From Microbacteriaceae bacterium (GTDB taxonomy: Bacteria; Actinomycetota; Actinomycetes; Actinomycetales; Microbacteriaceae): DNA of 41,937 nucleotides. The position numbers were made by a program, and so were the translations under genes. Below, piece by piece: positions 7,914 through 15,516 of this stretch (position 1 is its first letter; each line of letters starts with the position of its first letter). Under the pieces are notes generated by a model, which was given only the letters and a program-made list of their open reading frames with translations, searched no databases and had not been told where the DNA came from. The DNA lies in assembly GCA_025464895.1 (NCBI GenBank), contig JAODMG010000112.1, positions 1 through 41,937 on the forward strand, written 5' to 3'.

Positions 7914-8813
7914 ATGGGTGGCATGACCGATTCCGACCCGGCCGTGATCGTGCGCGAACTGCGCAAGAGCTACGGAGGCTTCACTGCCGTCGACGGCATC
8001 TCCTTCGAGATCCAGCGGGGCGAGACCTTCGCGCTCCTCGGGCCGAACGGTGCGGGCAAGTCGACCACCATTGAGATCCTCGAGGGATACCGTGACCGGA
8101 GTTCAGGGGAGGCGACCGTGCTCGGCACCGATCCGGAGCGCGGCGGCCTGGCCTGGAAGGCTCGCCTCGGCATCGTGCTGCAGAACACCGGCGAGGCGGG
8201 CAACGTCACCGTGCGGGAGCAACTCAGCCACTTCGCCCGGTTCTATCCGAACCCTCGCCCCGTCGACGAGATCATCGCCGCGGTCGGCCTCGAGGCAAAG
8301 GAGACGACGCTCATCCGCAAGCTTTCCGGCGGCCAGCGTCGACGGGTGGATGTCGCACTCGGCCTCATCGGACGCCCGGAGTTACTCTTCCTGGACGAAC
8401 CGACTACCGGATTCGACCCTGAAGCCAGACGCAGCTTCTGGGAGCTCATCCGCGGGCTGAAGGATGACGGGACCACGATCCTGCTCACCACCCACTACCT
8501 CGACGAGGCCGCGCAACTGGGCGACCGGGCCGGGGTGATCGCGGCCGGGCGGCTCATCGACATCGGCCGGATCGACGAGATCGGCGGCGCGGAAGCGAGG
8601 GTACCGATCGTGCGTTGGCGAACCGGCGGGACGCTGCATGAGGAGCGCACGCACGAACCGGCGACGCTCGTCGCCAGGCTGGTCTCGGAGAGCGGAGGCG
8701 AACCGGATTCGATCGAGATCGTCCGACCCAGCCTCGAAGACGTCTACCTGCGACTGGTGGGCGACGCCGCCGCTGCAGCCACCGCCGACCTGGCTGCGGA
8801 GGCTGCGCGATGA
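7914..8813 (+). CDS. ABC exporter ATP-binding protein (DrrA/CcmA-like)
   Basis: A 299-residue ATPase of the drug-resistance/ABC-2 exporter type. Visible motifs are Walker A GPNGAGKST, the Q-loop region GIVLQNTGE, signature LSGGQRRRVDVALGL, Walker B LLFLDEPTTGFDP and the H-loop LLTTHYLDEA. The C-terminal 80 residues end in PSLEDVYLRLVG, typical of the DrrA-like subgroup. It pairs with the permease that follows with a four-base overlap (ATGA). It would power export of a lipid, antibiotic or other hydrophobic compound; the cargo is unknown. The alternative start at 7923 (MTDSDP) is possible. Neither start has a convincing Shine-Dalgarno. Confidence -1.
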   Translation: MGGMTDSDPAVIVRELRKSYGGFTAVDGISFEIQRGETFALLGPNGAGKSTTIEILEGYRDRSSGEATVLGTDPERGGLAWKARLGIVLQNTGEAGNVTVREQLSHFARFYPNPRPVDEIIAAVGLEAKETTLIRKLSGGQRRRVDVALGLIGRPELLFLDEPTTGFDPEARRSFWELIRGLKDDGTTILLTTHYLDEAAQLGDRAGVIAAGRLIDIGRIDEIGGAEARVPIVRWRTGGTLHEERTHEPATLVARLVSESGGEPDSIEIVRPSLEDVYLRLVGDAAAAATADLAAEAAR

Positions 8814-9667
8814 CGTCCAGCACCTCGGCATCCGCCAACCCGCCGCTGCCTGCCGGACGCACCATCCGTCTCGGTCTCAGCCGAATCGGCTACGAGACCA
8901 AGGCCTACTTCCGCCAGGGCGATTCGGTGTTCTTCACCTTCCTGTTTCCGATCCTGATGCTCTCGGTGTTCGCGGTCGCCTTCAGCACCGCCGACAAGAT
9001 CGGCACCAATCCGGATGGGGGCGGCGGCATCTCCTGGGCGGCGTTCTACCTGCCCGGGATGCTCGCGGCCGGCATGCTGCTGAGCGGTGTGCAGAATCTC
9101 GGGATCGACATCGCCGGAGAAAAGGGCGACGGAACGCTCAAGCGGCTCGGCGGGTCTCCCTTGCCGGTCTTCTCGTACTTCATGGGCAAGATGGGGATGG
9201 TGCTGGCCAGCGCGATCGGCCAGGCGATCCTGCTGCTGCTCGTCGCCAGATTTCTCTTCGACGTGAGCCTCCCGACCGAGCCGGAAAAGTGGATGACCTT
9301 CGCCTGGGTATTCCTGTTCGGCGTCGTGACCAGCTGTGTGCTCGGGATCGCCCTGTCTGCGCTCCCCAGGAGCGGGAAGAGCGCGACGGCCGTCGTCATC
9401 CCGATCGTGCTGCTGCTCCAATTCATCTCGGGCGTCTACCTCAACTTCTCCCAGCTTCCGGGGTGGCTCCAGAACGTCGCCAGCATTTTTCCGCTGAAGT
9501 GGATGGCGCAGGGAATGCGCTCGGTGTTCCTACCGGAGAGCTTCGCCGCGGCGGAACCGAGCGGCGCCTGGGATCTCGGCCTGGTTGCCGCGGTGATGGG
9601 CCTCTGGTTGGTGATCGGCCTGGTGCTCTGCCGCTTCACCTTCCGCTGGATTCGCAAGGACAGCTGA
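8810..9667 (+). CDS. ABC-2 type exporter permease
   Basis: A 285-residue membrane protein with about six hydrophobic segments: near residues 38-58, 75-96, 118-142, 155-180, 186-203 and 252-275. The N-terminal cytoplasmic part is followed by the ABC-2 hallmarks FFTFLFPILML and, in the second half, the motif around FISGVYLNF and PLKWMAQGMRSVFLPE. It forms the transmembrane half of an exporter with the preceding ATPase; two copies of each are expected per transporter. Its stop is 17 bases from the murB stop, so the two genes converge. The substrate is not predictable. Confidence -1.
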   Translation: MTSSTSASANPPLPAGRTIRLGLSRIGYETKAYFRQGDSVFFTFLFPILMLSVFAVAFSTADKIGTNPDGGGGISWAAFYLPGMLAAGMLLSGVQNLGIDIAGEKGDGTLKRLGGSPLPVFSYFMGKMGMVLASAIGQAILLLLVARFLFDVSLPTEPEKWMTFAWVFLFGVVTSCVLGIALSALPRSGKSATAVVIPIVLLLQFISGVYLNFSQLPGWLQNVASIFPLKWMAQGMRSVFLPESFAAAEPSGAWDLGLVAAVMGLWLVIGLVLCRFTFRWIRKDS

Positions 9668-9684
9668 CGCCAGTCGGTCGCCGA

Positions 9685-10845
9685 TCAGAGGTGAACGCCG
9701 ACCAACACCGGCTCCGGCAGCAGGATGACCCCGAACTCGTTCAGCACTCTGCTCTGGATGTAGCGGGCAAGCTCGGCCACCTGGTCGGCGGTCGCTCCGC
9801 CGCGGTTGACGATGGCGAGCGAGTGCTTGCGCGAGACCGACGCACGGGAACCCGGAAGGGAGAATCCACGCTTCACTCCCGCGTTCTCGATCAGCCAGGC
9901 GGCGCTCAACTTGACCTGGTCCGAGTGGACCGTCTCCCCCTCGGTCGACCGCGGCTCGAGATCGCGGGGAGAGAAACTCTCGAGCGGCGTCACCACCGGG
10001 AGCCGTGGATCGTCGTCGATCGGCCAGCGCGGTGAATCCGTCGGCAGGGTCCTGGCGAAACTCTCGCTCACGATCGGGTTGGTGAAAAAGGATCCAGCGC
10101 TCACCGACTCCGGGTCGCTCTCCGACAGCAGCATCCCCTTCGCCGCACGCAGCTCCAGGACGGTCGCCCGAACCTCGGCGAGCGGCACTCGATCGCCGAT
10201 ACCGACCCCGAGCGCGGATGCCAGCTGGGCGTAGGCGATAGGCCGGCTGAGCGCGGTGGCGCCGACGCCGTCCTCATCCGTACCGGCATCCAGTTCCAGC
10301 TCGACGGACACGACGACGCCGAGTCGCCCCTGTTTGAGCGCGGAGGTGCGATAGCCAAGGCCGAGTTCGCCCGCGGGAATTCGGCGAAGCTCACCGCTCA
10401 GGTAGTCGAGGAACTCGATCGCGACGAGACTCGAGGACAGCTCCTGCCCGTATGCACCGATGTTCTGTACCGGGGCGGCACCGCTCGAACCCGGAATCCC
10501 GGACAGCGCCTCGATCCCGGCCCAGCCGTGCTCCACCGTGTAGCGGACGACGTCGTCCCACGATTCTCCTGCCTGCACCCGCAGCAGCACCTTCCCGGAG
10601 CGGTCCGGCTCGACCCGCAGCCGCTCGATACCCCTGGTCGCGACTCGGATGACGATGCCGTCGAATCCGTCATCCGCGACGATCGTGTTGCTACCGCCGC
10701 CGAGCAGCAGCCAGTTCTCGCCGCCTGCCCAGACCTCCAGTGCGGTGTCGATGAGCTGCTTGGCGTGAGTCGCACTGACCATCTCCCTGGCCGTTCCGCC
10801 GACAGCGATGGTGGTCAGCTCCGAAAACTCCGCAGACTGTCGCAT
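9685..10845 (-). CDS. murB: UDP-N-acetylenolpyruvoylglucosamine reductase (MurB)
   Basis: A 386-residue FAD-dependent reductase that makes UDP-N-acetylmuramic acid in peptidoglycan synthesis, in the cytoplasm. Family features are the start FSELTTIAVGG, the FAD-binding segment WLLLGGGSNTIVADDGFDG, the signature LSGIPGSSGAAPVQNIGAYGQE, the catalytic serine in SAGSFFTNPIV and the C-terminal ENAGVKRGFSLPG and SRKHSLAIVN. The reading frame stays open for 14 more codons upstream. The start at 10845 is chosen because it fits the family N-terminus and falls just after the hadB stop. The gene is third in a leftward hadA-hadB-murB operon with a four-base gap to hadB. Its length (about 390) is usual for Actinobacteria. 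Confidence -1.
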   Translation of the reverse strand: MRQSAEFSELTTIAVGGTAREMVSATHAKQLIDTALEVWAGGENWLLLGGGSNTIVADDGFDGIVIRVATRGIERLRVEPDRSGKVLLRVQAGESWDDVVRYTVEHGWAGIEALSGIPGSSGAAPVQNIGAYGQELSSSLVAIEFLDYLSGELRRIPAGELGLGYRTSALKQGRLGVVVSVELELDAGTDEDGVGATALSRPIAYAQLASALGVGIGDRVPLAEVRATVLELRAAKGMLLSESDPESVSAGSFFTNPIVSESFARTLPTDSPRWPIDDDPRLPVVTPLESFSPRDLEPRSTEGETVHSDQVKLSAAWLIENAGVKRGFSLPGSRASVSRKHSLAIVNRGGATADQVAELARYIQSRVLNEFGVILLPEPVLVGVHL

Positions 10846-10849
10846 CGGG

Positions 10850-11290
10850 CTAGGCGACATCGGGCTCGGCAGGGCGCGGCTCGGCAATACTGACGCGGAT
10901 CTGCGCCTTGCCGAGAACGGTCTCGCCTGCCACGGTCACCGTCAGGTCGATTCGAGCGATCTGTGCCTCGGTATCGAGCTGGCCGACCTTGGCGACGACG
11001 ACGACGCGCGCTCCGTCCACGGCATCCACCAGCACCGGCCGGGTGAAGCGGACCTGGTAGTCGAGGATCCTGCCCGGATCCCCCGCCCAGTCGACCACCG
11101 GCTGCACGGCGAGGCCCATTGTGAGCATCCCGTGCGCGAGCACGCCGGGCAGCCCGACGCTCCTTGCGATGTCGTCTCGATAGTGGATGGGGTTGAAGTC
11201 GCCCGATGCCCCCGCGTAGCGCACCAGGGAATCACGGCTGAGCTGGACCTCGGCCTCTGCGACGACATCGCCGACGGTGAGCCCGATCAT
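10850..11290 (-). CDS. hadB: MaoC-like (R)-hydroxyacyl-ACP dehydratase subunit, HadB type
   Basis: A 146-residue single hot-dog-fold protein. The hydratase-2 motif is clear in YAGASGDFNPIHYRDDIARSVGLPGVLAHGM, with the catalytic Asp and His in D-FNPIH. It should pair with the HadA-like subunit encoded just upstream to form a heterodimeric 3-hydroxyacyl dehydratase. In mycobacteria HadAB works in FAS-II chain elongation for mycolic acids. Microbacteriaceae lack mycolates, so the acyl substrate here is uncertain. It overlaps hadA by four bases (ATGA). Confidence -1.
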   Translation of the reverse strand: MIGLTVGDVVAEAEVQLSRDSLVRYAGASGDFNPIHYRDDIARSVGLPGVLAHGMLTMGLAVQPVVDWAGDPGRILDYQVRFTRPVLVDAVDGARVVVVAKVGQLDTEAQIARIDLTVTVAGETVLGKAQIRVSIAEPRPAEPDVA

Positions 11291-11733
11291 TCGTCTCCCC
11301 TGACCACCAGGATGGATGTCGCGGTCACGACGTGGGCGCCGGTGTCATCCACGACGCTGGACTCGGCCGTCACCATCGCGTTTGCGCCGAGAGTCTTGAC
11401 GCTCGCCACCGTCAGTGTCGCCGTCAGCGTGTCGCCGGCCACGATTGGGCGGCTGTGGCTGAAGCGCTGCTCGCCGTGCACCACCCGGCTGAAGTCGATG
11501 CCGGCATCCGGCTCGGCGAGCAGCTGGGCGAGCGTCGCCTCCTGGATCACGATCGCAAAAGTCGGCGGACCGACGACATCCGCATAGCCGGCAGCGCGAG
11601 CCGCGGCGACGTCGTGGTTGATCGGATTGGTCGCGAAGACCGCGCGCGAGAATTCACGGATCTTCTCGCGACCGACGAGGTAGGGCTCTGTGGGCGGAAA
11701 GACACGCCCCTGCAGCTCAGGATTTACAGGCAC
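11287..11733 (-). CDS. hadA: FAS1-like dehydratase subunit, HadA type (UPF0336)
   Basis: A 148-residue hot-dog protein. The N-terminus MPVNPELQGRVFPPTEPY and the segment FATNPINHDVAAARAAGYADVVGPPTFAI are hallmarks of HadA-like proteins, the non-catalytic or stabilising half of the HadAB dehydratase. The start is GTG at 11733, supported by the conserved N-terminus. There is no Shine-Dalgarno, and a TAAGAT hexamer sits about 7 bases before the GTG, so this mRNA is probably leaderless. The start lies only about 17 bases after the terminator of the small CxxC-peptide gene, which makes an independent promoter likely. Confidence -1.
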   Translation of the reverse strand: MPVNPELQGRVFPPTEPYLVGREKIREFSRAVFATNPINHDVAAARAAGYADVVGPPTFAIVIQEATLAQLLAEPDAGIDFSRVVHGEQRFSHSRPIVAGDTLTATLTVASVKTLGANAMVTAESSVVDDTGAHVVTATSILVVRGDE

Positions 11734-11749
11734 AAGCGCAATCTTAACG

Positions 11750-11783
11750 AAAAAACCCCGGTCACCATTGCGGTGAACCGGGG
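11750..11783 (-). terminator. Intrinsic terminator after the small CxxC-peptide gene
   Basis: On the minus strand a CCCCGGTTCACC arm pairs with GGTGACCGGGG (one bulged base) around a five-base loop and is followed by six T. It lies 22 bases after the stop of the 26-residue gene and just before the hadA start. It could end the short transcript or act as an attenuator for hadA-hadB-murB. Confidence -1.
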
Positions 11784-11805
11784 CCTCTGCGCTTGTGGCC
11801 GTTGC

Positions 11806-11886
11806 CTACTGGCAGCTGTCACACTGCAGGTCGTCCATCGGGTCGACGGGTACTGCGTAGCCGCCAACAAAGTCGTCGTTGTCCAT
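11806..11886 (-). CDS. 26-residue peptide with C-terminal CxxC motif
   Basis: A short open frame of 27 codons starts at an ATG ending at 11886, with a near-perfect Shine-Dalgarno AAGGAGGT at the right distance. The peptide is acidic, begins MDNDDFVGGYAVPVD and ends DDLQCDSCQ, with both cysteines at positions 22 and 25. It has its own promoter candidate with a 22-bp palindrome upstream and an intrinsic terminator downstream, so it looks like a real, highly translated mini-gene. It has no signal peptide or membrane segment. I do not recognise the family. Options are a RiPP precursor (no maturation enzyme is adjacent), a metal- or redox-binding micropeptide, or a leader peptide for attenuation of hadA-hadB-murB. 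Confidence -1.
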   Translation of the reverse strand: MDNDDFVGGYAVPVDPMDDLQCDSCQ

Positions 11887-11961
11887 GTGGACCTCCTTCA
11901 AAGTTTTCCAGTTGATTCCCCCCAGTCACCACCAATTAAGGTTGCGCCTGCGTGGTCTCCC

Positions 11962-11994
11962 ACTATATAACCGGAATGACACGATTGTCATTCC
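11962..11994 (-). promoter_or_regulatory. Promoter with palindromic operator for the 26-residue peptide gene
   Basis: A perfect inverted repeat with 9-base arms, GGAATGACA (11973-11981) and TGTCATTCC (11986-11994), and a 4-base spacer covers a possible -35 (ATGACA on the minus strand, 11991-11986). It is followed 18 bases later by TATAGT (11967-11962). The predicted start leaves a leader of about 70 bases before the peptide ATG. A dimeric regulator bound here would block the -35. The region also lies upstream of the divergent NlpC/P60 gene. Confidence -1.
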
Positions 11995-12020
11995 CCTAGA
12001 TGTAGTGTTTTGCCCTTTTT

Positions 12021-12175
12021 TCGTAATTAGCCTAATTGTCGCCACCGACAGCGCTTGTCAACGCCGGGATCGCTCCCGGTCGCGGGCCGGTGGCCAAGCG
12101 GAACCTGTTTATACGGTTAGAATCTCTTAGCCGGTAGAGCAAACTCGGGGACCACCCGAGCAAGGAGGTACTACG
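12021..12175 (+). promoter_or_regulatory. Structured leader region of the NlpC/P60 gene
   Basis: This stretch has no gene. It contains a small palindrome AATTAG-C-CTAATT (12025-12037), a hairpin CCGGGA-TCGC-TCCCGG (12064-12079), a TAGAAT hexamer near 12117 and a hairpin CTCGGG-N5-CCCGAG (12144-12160). The last hairpin ends directly before the Shine-Dalgarno AAGGAGG (12162-12168). GGAACC and TTAGCCGGTAG segments recall parts of the c-di-AMP (ydaO) riboswitch that precedes many actinobacterial wall hydrolases, but the central part of that motif is missing, so I do not call it. Confidence -1.
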
Positions 12176-12179
12176 GCGG

Positions 12180-12797
12180 ATGACCAAATCCATAGGAAAG
12201 CTTGCGGCCATGGCCGCTGCCGTATGCCTGATCGCGACGGTTGCATTGCCCGCATATGCGGCGACAGGACCGACGGCAGTAGTCAAGCAAGCAAAGCCGA
12301 GCTCGGCACAGACCCTGGTTAGCTACGCCAGCGCAGGTAGCGAGACCCCGATCGTGCGAGATGGATACGCCGTCACGATCGCCCCGAAGAAGCCGACGGT
12401 AGCCGCAAACCACTACACACCGGCATCGCTCTCGATTACCCCGCCGGCTCAGGTCTATAGCGGTGCAGCGGTTCTCGCTTACGCCGCGCAGTTCGTCGGC
12501 AAGGTGCCGTATGGCATGGGGAACAGCCCGACCACGAGCTTCTCCTGCGACGGGTTCACCCAGTACGTCTTCGCCGCATTCGGCATCGCCCTCCCCCGCG
12601 GAGCAGACCACCAGGCACGACTCGGAGTGCAGATCTCCAAGGCCGATGCTGTGGCCGGCGACCTGGTGTGGTGGCCCGGCCAGCACGTCGGCATCTACGA
12701 CGGAGCCGGCGGAATGTACAACTCCCCGACCTGGGGCCGGTACGTCGAGCATGTTGGAAGCCTCTGGGGTTCTCCCGTGTTCATCCGCCTGCGCTAG
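12180..12797 (+). CDS. Secreted C40-family (NlpC/P60) peptidoglycan endopeptidase
   Basis: A 205-residue protein with a Sec signal peptide (residues 1-28, ending in PAYA-A) and a linker of about 65 residues. A single C-terminal NlpC/P60 domain starts near residue 94 (AVLAYAAQFVGKVPYGMG). The catalytic Cys123 is in SFSCDGFTQYVF and His169 in WWPGQHVGIYDG. Such enzymes cut D-Glu-diaminopimelate or D-Glu-Lys peptide bonds of the wall. No LysM or SH3 anchor is visible. It is convergent with fliW and sits at the border of the flagellar cluster, which lacks a FlgJ muramidase. A role in wall opening for flagella is possible but unproven; it may be a housekeeping hydrolase. AAGGAGG 11 bases upstream supports the start. 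Confidence -1.
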   Translation: MTKSIGKLAAMAAAVCLIATVALPAYAATGPTAVVKQAKPSSAQTLVSYASAGSETPIVRDGYAVTIAPKKPTVAANHYTPASLSITPPAQVYSGAAVLAYAAQFVGKVPYGMGNSPTTSFSCDGFTQYVFAAFGIALPRGADHQARLGVQISKADAVAGDLVWWPGQHVGIYDGAGGMYNSPTWGRYVEHVGSLWGSPVFIRLR

Positions 12798-12825
12798 CGA
12801 CGGGTCAAGACGATCGGGTTCGGCC

Positions 12826-13209
12826 TCAGACCGCGCTTGGGACCAGTTCCGCGCGGATCGGCCACTTGTCACCGTCGAGGATGAACTGGGCGCATCGTCC
12901 GGTCACCGCGTTGACGACGATCGGCGCCATCAGGTTGATCGTCGTTCGGTCGTCTCCCGGGTTGGCCACGACGAGCACCATGGCCTCCTCGGGGGTCTCG
13001 AGTTGGAGCGACTCGGCCTGCTCGTCCGAGATCTCCGGCGCGTAGTCGGGCAAGAGGATTCCGGCATCCAGGACGAACATCCTGGTGCCGTCGCCGCCGG
13101 TCGACCGCAACGAGTAGAGACCGAGGGCGCCGTCGATGTCGTCGAGGACGAAGTCGACGGCCGGGGCGAACCCGGGAGGCGACGCGATGAAAGTCAGTGC
13201 GGCGCTCAA
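12826..13209 (-). CDS. fliW: Flagellar assembly factor FliW
   Basis: A 127-residue FliW, a beta-barrel protein that binds CsrA and flagellin in turn. Free flagellin titrates FliW away, and released CsrA then blocks flagellin translation. Family features include the central ARMFVLD-like RMFVLDAGILLPDYAPEIS, the strand VLVVANPGDDRTTINLMAPIVVNAVTGRCAQFIL (typical Leu-x-APIVIN pattern) and a short C-terminus. It is the last gene of the leftward flgN-flgK-flgL-fliW operon and overlaps flgL by four bases. The matching csrA is at 40672 at the far end of the cluster, so the complete switch is encoded here. Confidence -1.
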   Translation of the reverse strand: MSAALTFIASPPGFAPAVDFVLDDIDGALGLYSLRSTGGDGTRMFVLDAGILLPDYAPEISDEQAESLQLETPEEAMVLVVANPGDDRTTINLMAPIVVNAVTGRCAQFILDGDKWPIRAELVPSAV

Positions 13210-14087
13210 CGGAGGAAGTCCATCAGGGTCGGCTGCAGAACTTTTGCGGTCAGCGCGAGGGACGCCTGGTAGGTGGTCTGTTGCGACTGGAGATCGAGGA
13301 TGACACTCGCCAGGTCGATGCCCTGGATGGAGGACCGTTGCGTCTCGAGGTCCAGCGCGGAATTCTGGTTGGTCACCTTTGCCCGATCGAGTTGGGTCTC
13401 TGTCGTTCCGATCGTGGCTTGTTGGGCGGTGATGGCGGACATCCTCTGGTCGATCTCGGTTAGTCGTGGGCCGACATTCGTCCCATTCTGAAGGTCGGAC
13501 ACGATGTTGTCGACCAGGGCGAAGACCGAGGTGGCGCCGGTGCCGTAAATCGCCGAACCGTCGGCATCGACCCTGACGGTGGTATTGGCGTCGACCCGGC
13601 GCTGAACCGTGCTGCCATCGCCGTTGTAGCTGAGGTCCGGGTTAAAGGCGGCTCCGGCATCGCTGTTCCCGGCGAAGACGTTGCGCCCCTGGTAGCTCGT
13701 GTTCGCCTGCTTGAGCAGCTCGTCCCTGAGACTCTGCAGCGATGTGACGATCGAGGCCTTGGCGGATGTCGACAGGGAGCCGTCGTTTGCACCCTGCACC
13801 GTGAGGTCACGCACTTGGCGCATCAGGTCGCTGGTGCTGGACAGGGTGGTATCGATCGTGGTCAGCCAGGAGGCGCCATCGTCGATGTTGCGCCCGTACT
13901 GCGTGGTCGCGGCCTGCTGCGAGGCCACCTGGAGCGCCTTGCCGGTGCCGGCCGGATCATCCGATGGAACGGTGATCGCGTTCTTGCTGGTCGCCTTGAC
14001 CTGGAGCTTCGACAGCGCGGCCAACCCGTTCTGGAGGTTGTATTGCGCGCTTCGCGTCATCGACAGGGAGGTGACTCGAGTAAACAT
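13206..14087 (-). CDS. flgL: Flagellar hook-associated protein 3 (FlgL)
   Basis: A 293-residue hook-filament junction protein that joins FlgK to the flagellin filament outside the cell. The N-terminus (MTRSAQYNLQNGLAALSKLQVKATSKNAITVPSDDPAGTGKALQV) is the flagellin-like D0/D1 coiled-coil segment and the C-terminus (SALDLETQRSSIQGIDLASVILDLQSQQTTYQASLALTAKVLQPTLMDFL) the matching return helix. It lies three bases after flgK and overlaps fliW. Length is normal. The first in-frame ATG is used; a start nine codons later (MTRSAQ) would also fit the family. Confidence -1.
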   Translation of the reverse strand: MFTRVTSLSMTRSAQYNLQNGLAALSKLQVKATSKNAITVPSDDPAGTGKALQVASQQAATTQYGRNIDDGASWLTTIDTTLSSTSDLMRQVRDLTVQGANDGSLSTSAKASIVTSLQSLRDELLKQANTSYQGRNVFAGNSDAGAAFNPDLSYNGDGSTVQRRVDANTTVRVDADGSAIYGTGATSVFALVDNIVSDLQNGTNVGPRLTEIDQRMSAITAQQATIGTTETQLDRAKVTNQNSALDLETQRSSIQGIDLASVILDLQSQQTTYQASLALTAKVLQPTLMDFLR

Positions 14088-14090
14088 CGG

Positions 14091-15506
14091 CTACAGCCCT
14101 ACCGTTCCGGTGTGATTGATGAGCGTGTCGAGCATCTGGTCGAGGGTCGTCATAACCCTCGCCGCTCCCTGGTACGCGTGCTGGAACGTGATCATGTTCA
14201 CGTTCTCCTCATCGAGGCTGACGGCGGAGTTGGACAGCTGGGCGTTGGTCGCCGAGGTGGTCGACAGGTCGGACAGCGTCGACTGCTGGGAGGCGACCTG
14301 GGAGGCGGCACCAATTCCGGTGACGATGCCGGACCAGATCGTGTCCGGCGAAGTGCTGCCTGTACCCAACTGGGAGATCGCGTCGGCGACCGATCCGTCG
14401 TATGCGCCGGCCCCGACCGCGCCGTTGGCGATCCCGGTGCTGTCGGTCGGGATCACCGAGAGGCCGAGGGCTGCAGGTTTGCTCGAGTCGATCGCGAAGA
14501 AGTCGTGCCCAGTCGTGCCACCGACGACCCCGGTCTCGTGAACCGCGTTGACCTGGGTGGCCAGCGCTGTCGCGAAGGCGTTGTACGACGCGGCAGCCTC
14601 GGCGATCGGGCCGCCGTCTCCCGTGCTGTTCGCGGCGGCCAGCATCGCGACGCTGCCGCCGATCTCTCCTCCGTCGAGGGCGATGGCGCTGCCCGGGCTG
14701 CTCGACCATTCCAGCTGGACCGGAGCGCCGGATGCCCCGCTCATCAGGTAGCTGCCCGCAAGTTTGACCGTGTTGGCCGTCGTACCGGAGACCAGCTGGT
14801 TGCCGCCGATAAGCACGTCGACCGTTCCGTCGCCACGATCCCGCACCGTGCCACCGGCGAGATTCGCGATCTGGGTGGTCAAGGTATTCCGCTTGTCGAT
14901 GAGCTCGTTCGCCGAGCCCCCGGTCGCAAGCGTCGAACGGATGAGGCCGTTGAGGCCGGCGACCTGGGATGCAGCATCGTTGAGCGCTGCGACCTGGGTG
15001 TCCGCGTTGGAGCGAACACCGCTCCACTGCTGGTCGACCTGCTGGTATCCGCTGGCGATCTGGCCGGTCAGTGATCCGGCCTGGGCCAGGAGCACGGATG
15101 CCGACGCCGGCGTGTCCGCGCTGTTGCTGAAGACCTGCCAGGCGGACCAGAAGTTCTGGAGTCCGGTCGACAGCCCGTTGGTTCCCGGCTCCTGGAGCCC
15201 GGTCTCGAGAGTCGTCATCGCGCTCGAGCGAACGCCCCAGTACCCGGAGGACGCGGTCGCGGTGCGCACCATCGCATCCGCAAAGCTGTTTCCGAGGCGG
15301 GCGATGCCGTCGACGGACACCCCCTGGCCGACCCCGGTGGAAAAACTGGTCGTCGACGGCGGAGCGACGACGGCCGACGTGGTGACCCGTTGGCGGGTGT
15401 AGCCGTCCGTCGTGGCGTTGGCGATGTTCTGGCCGACGACGTTCAGGCCGGTTTGCGCAGCCACCAGTCCCGTGTACGCAGTGTTCAAGCCGCTGAAAGT
15501 ACTCAC
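14091..15506 (-). CDS. flgK: Flagellar hook-associated protein 1 (FlgK)
   Basis: A 471-residue protein that forms the first junction layer between hook and filament. The rod-hook type N-terminus is plain: STFSGLNTAYTGLVAAQ followed by GLNVVGQNIANATTDGYTRQR. The C-terminus (SLDEENVNMITFQHAYQGAARVMTTLDQMLDTLIN) is the usual FlgK end. The middle 300 residues are Ala/Gly/Ser/Thr-rich as in other actinobacterial FlgK. It follows flgN by ten bases in the flgN-flgK-flgL-fliW operon under a sigma-28 type promoter. Confidence -1.
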   Translation of the reverse strand: MSTFSGLNTAYTGLVAAQTGLNVVGQNIANATTDGYTRQRVTTSAVVAPPSTTSFSTGVGQGVSVDGIARLGNSFADAMVRTATASSGYWGVRSSAMTTLETGLQEPGTNGLSTGLQNFWSAWQVFSNSADTPASASVLLAQAGSLTGQIASGYQQVDQQWSGVRSNADTQVAALNDAASQVAGLNGLIRSTLATGGSANELIDKRNTLTTQIANLAGGTVRDRGDGTVDVLIGGNQLVSGTTANTVKLAGSYLMSGASGAPVQLEWSSSPGSAIALDGGEIGGSVAMLAAANSTGDGGPIAEAAASYNAFATALATQVNAVHETGVVGGTTGHDFFAIDSSKPAALGLSVIPTDSTGIANGAVGAGAYDGSVADAISQLGTGSTSPDTIWSGIVTGIGAASQVASQQSTLSDLSTTSATNAQLSNSAVSLDEENVNMITFQHAYQGAARVMTTLDQMLDTLINHTGTVGL

Positions 15507-15516
15507 GTGTGCCGTC

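Noticed and set aside
12040-12175. c-di-AMP (ydaO) riboswitch before the NlpC/P60 gene
   Set aside because: Only fragments of the consensus are seen; the GGGGTGAAT and CCGAACCCG core is absent, so it is reported only as a structured leader.
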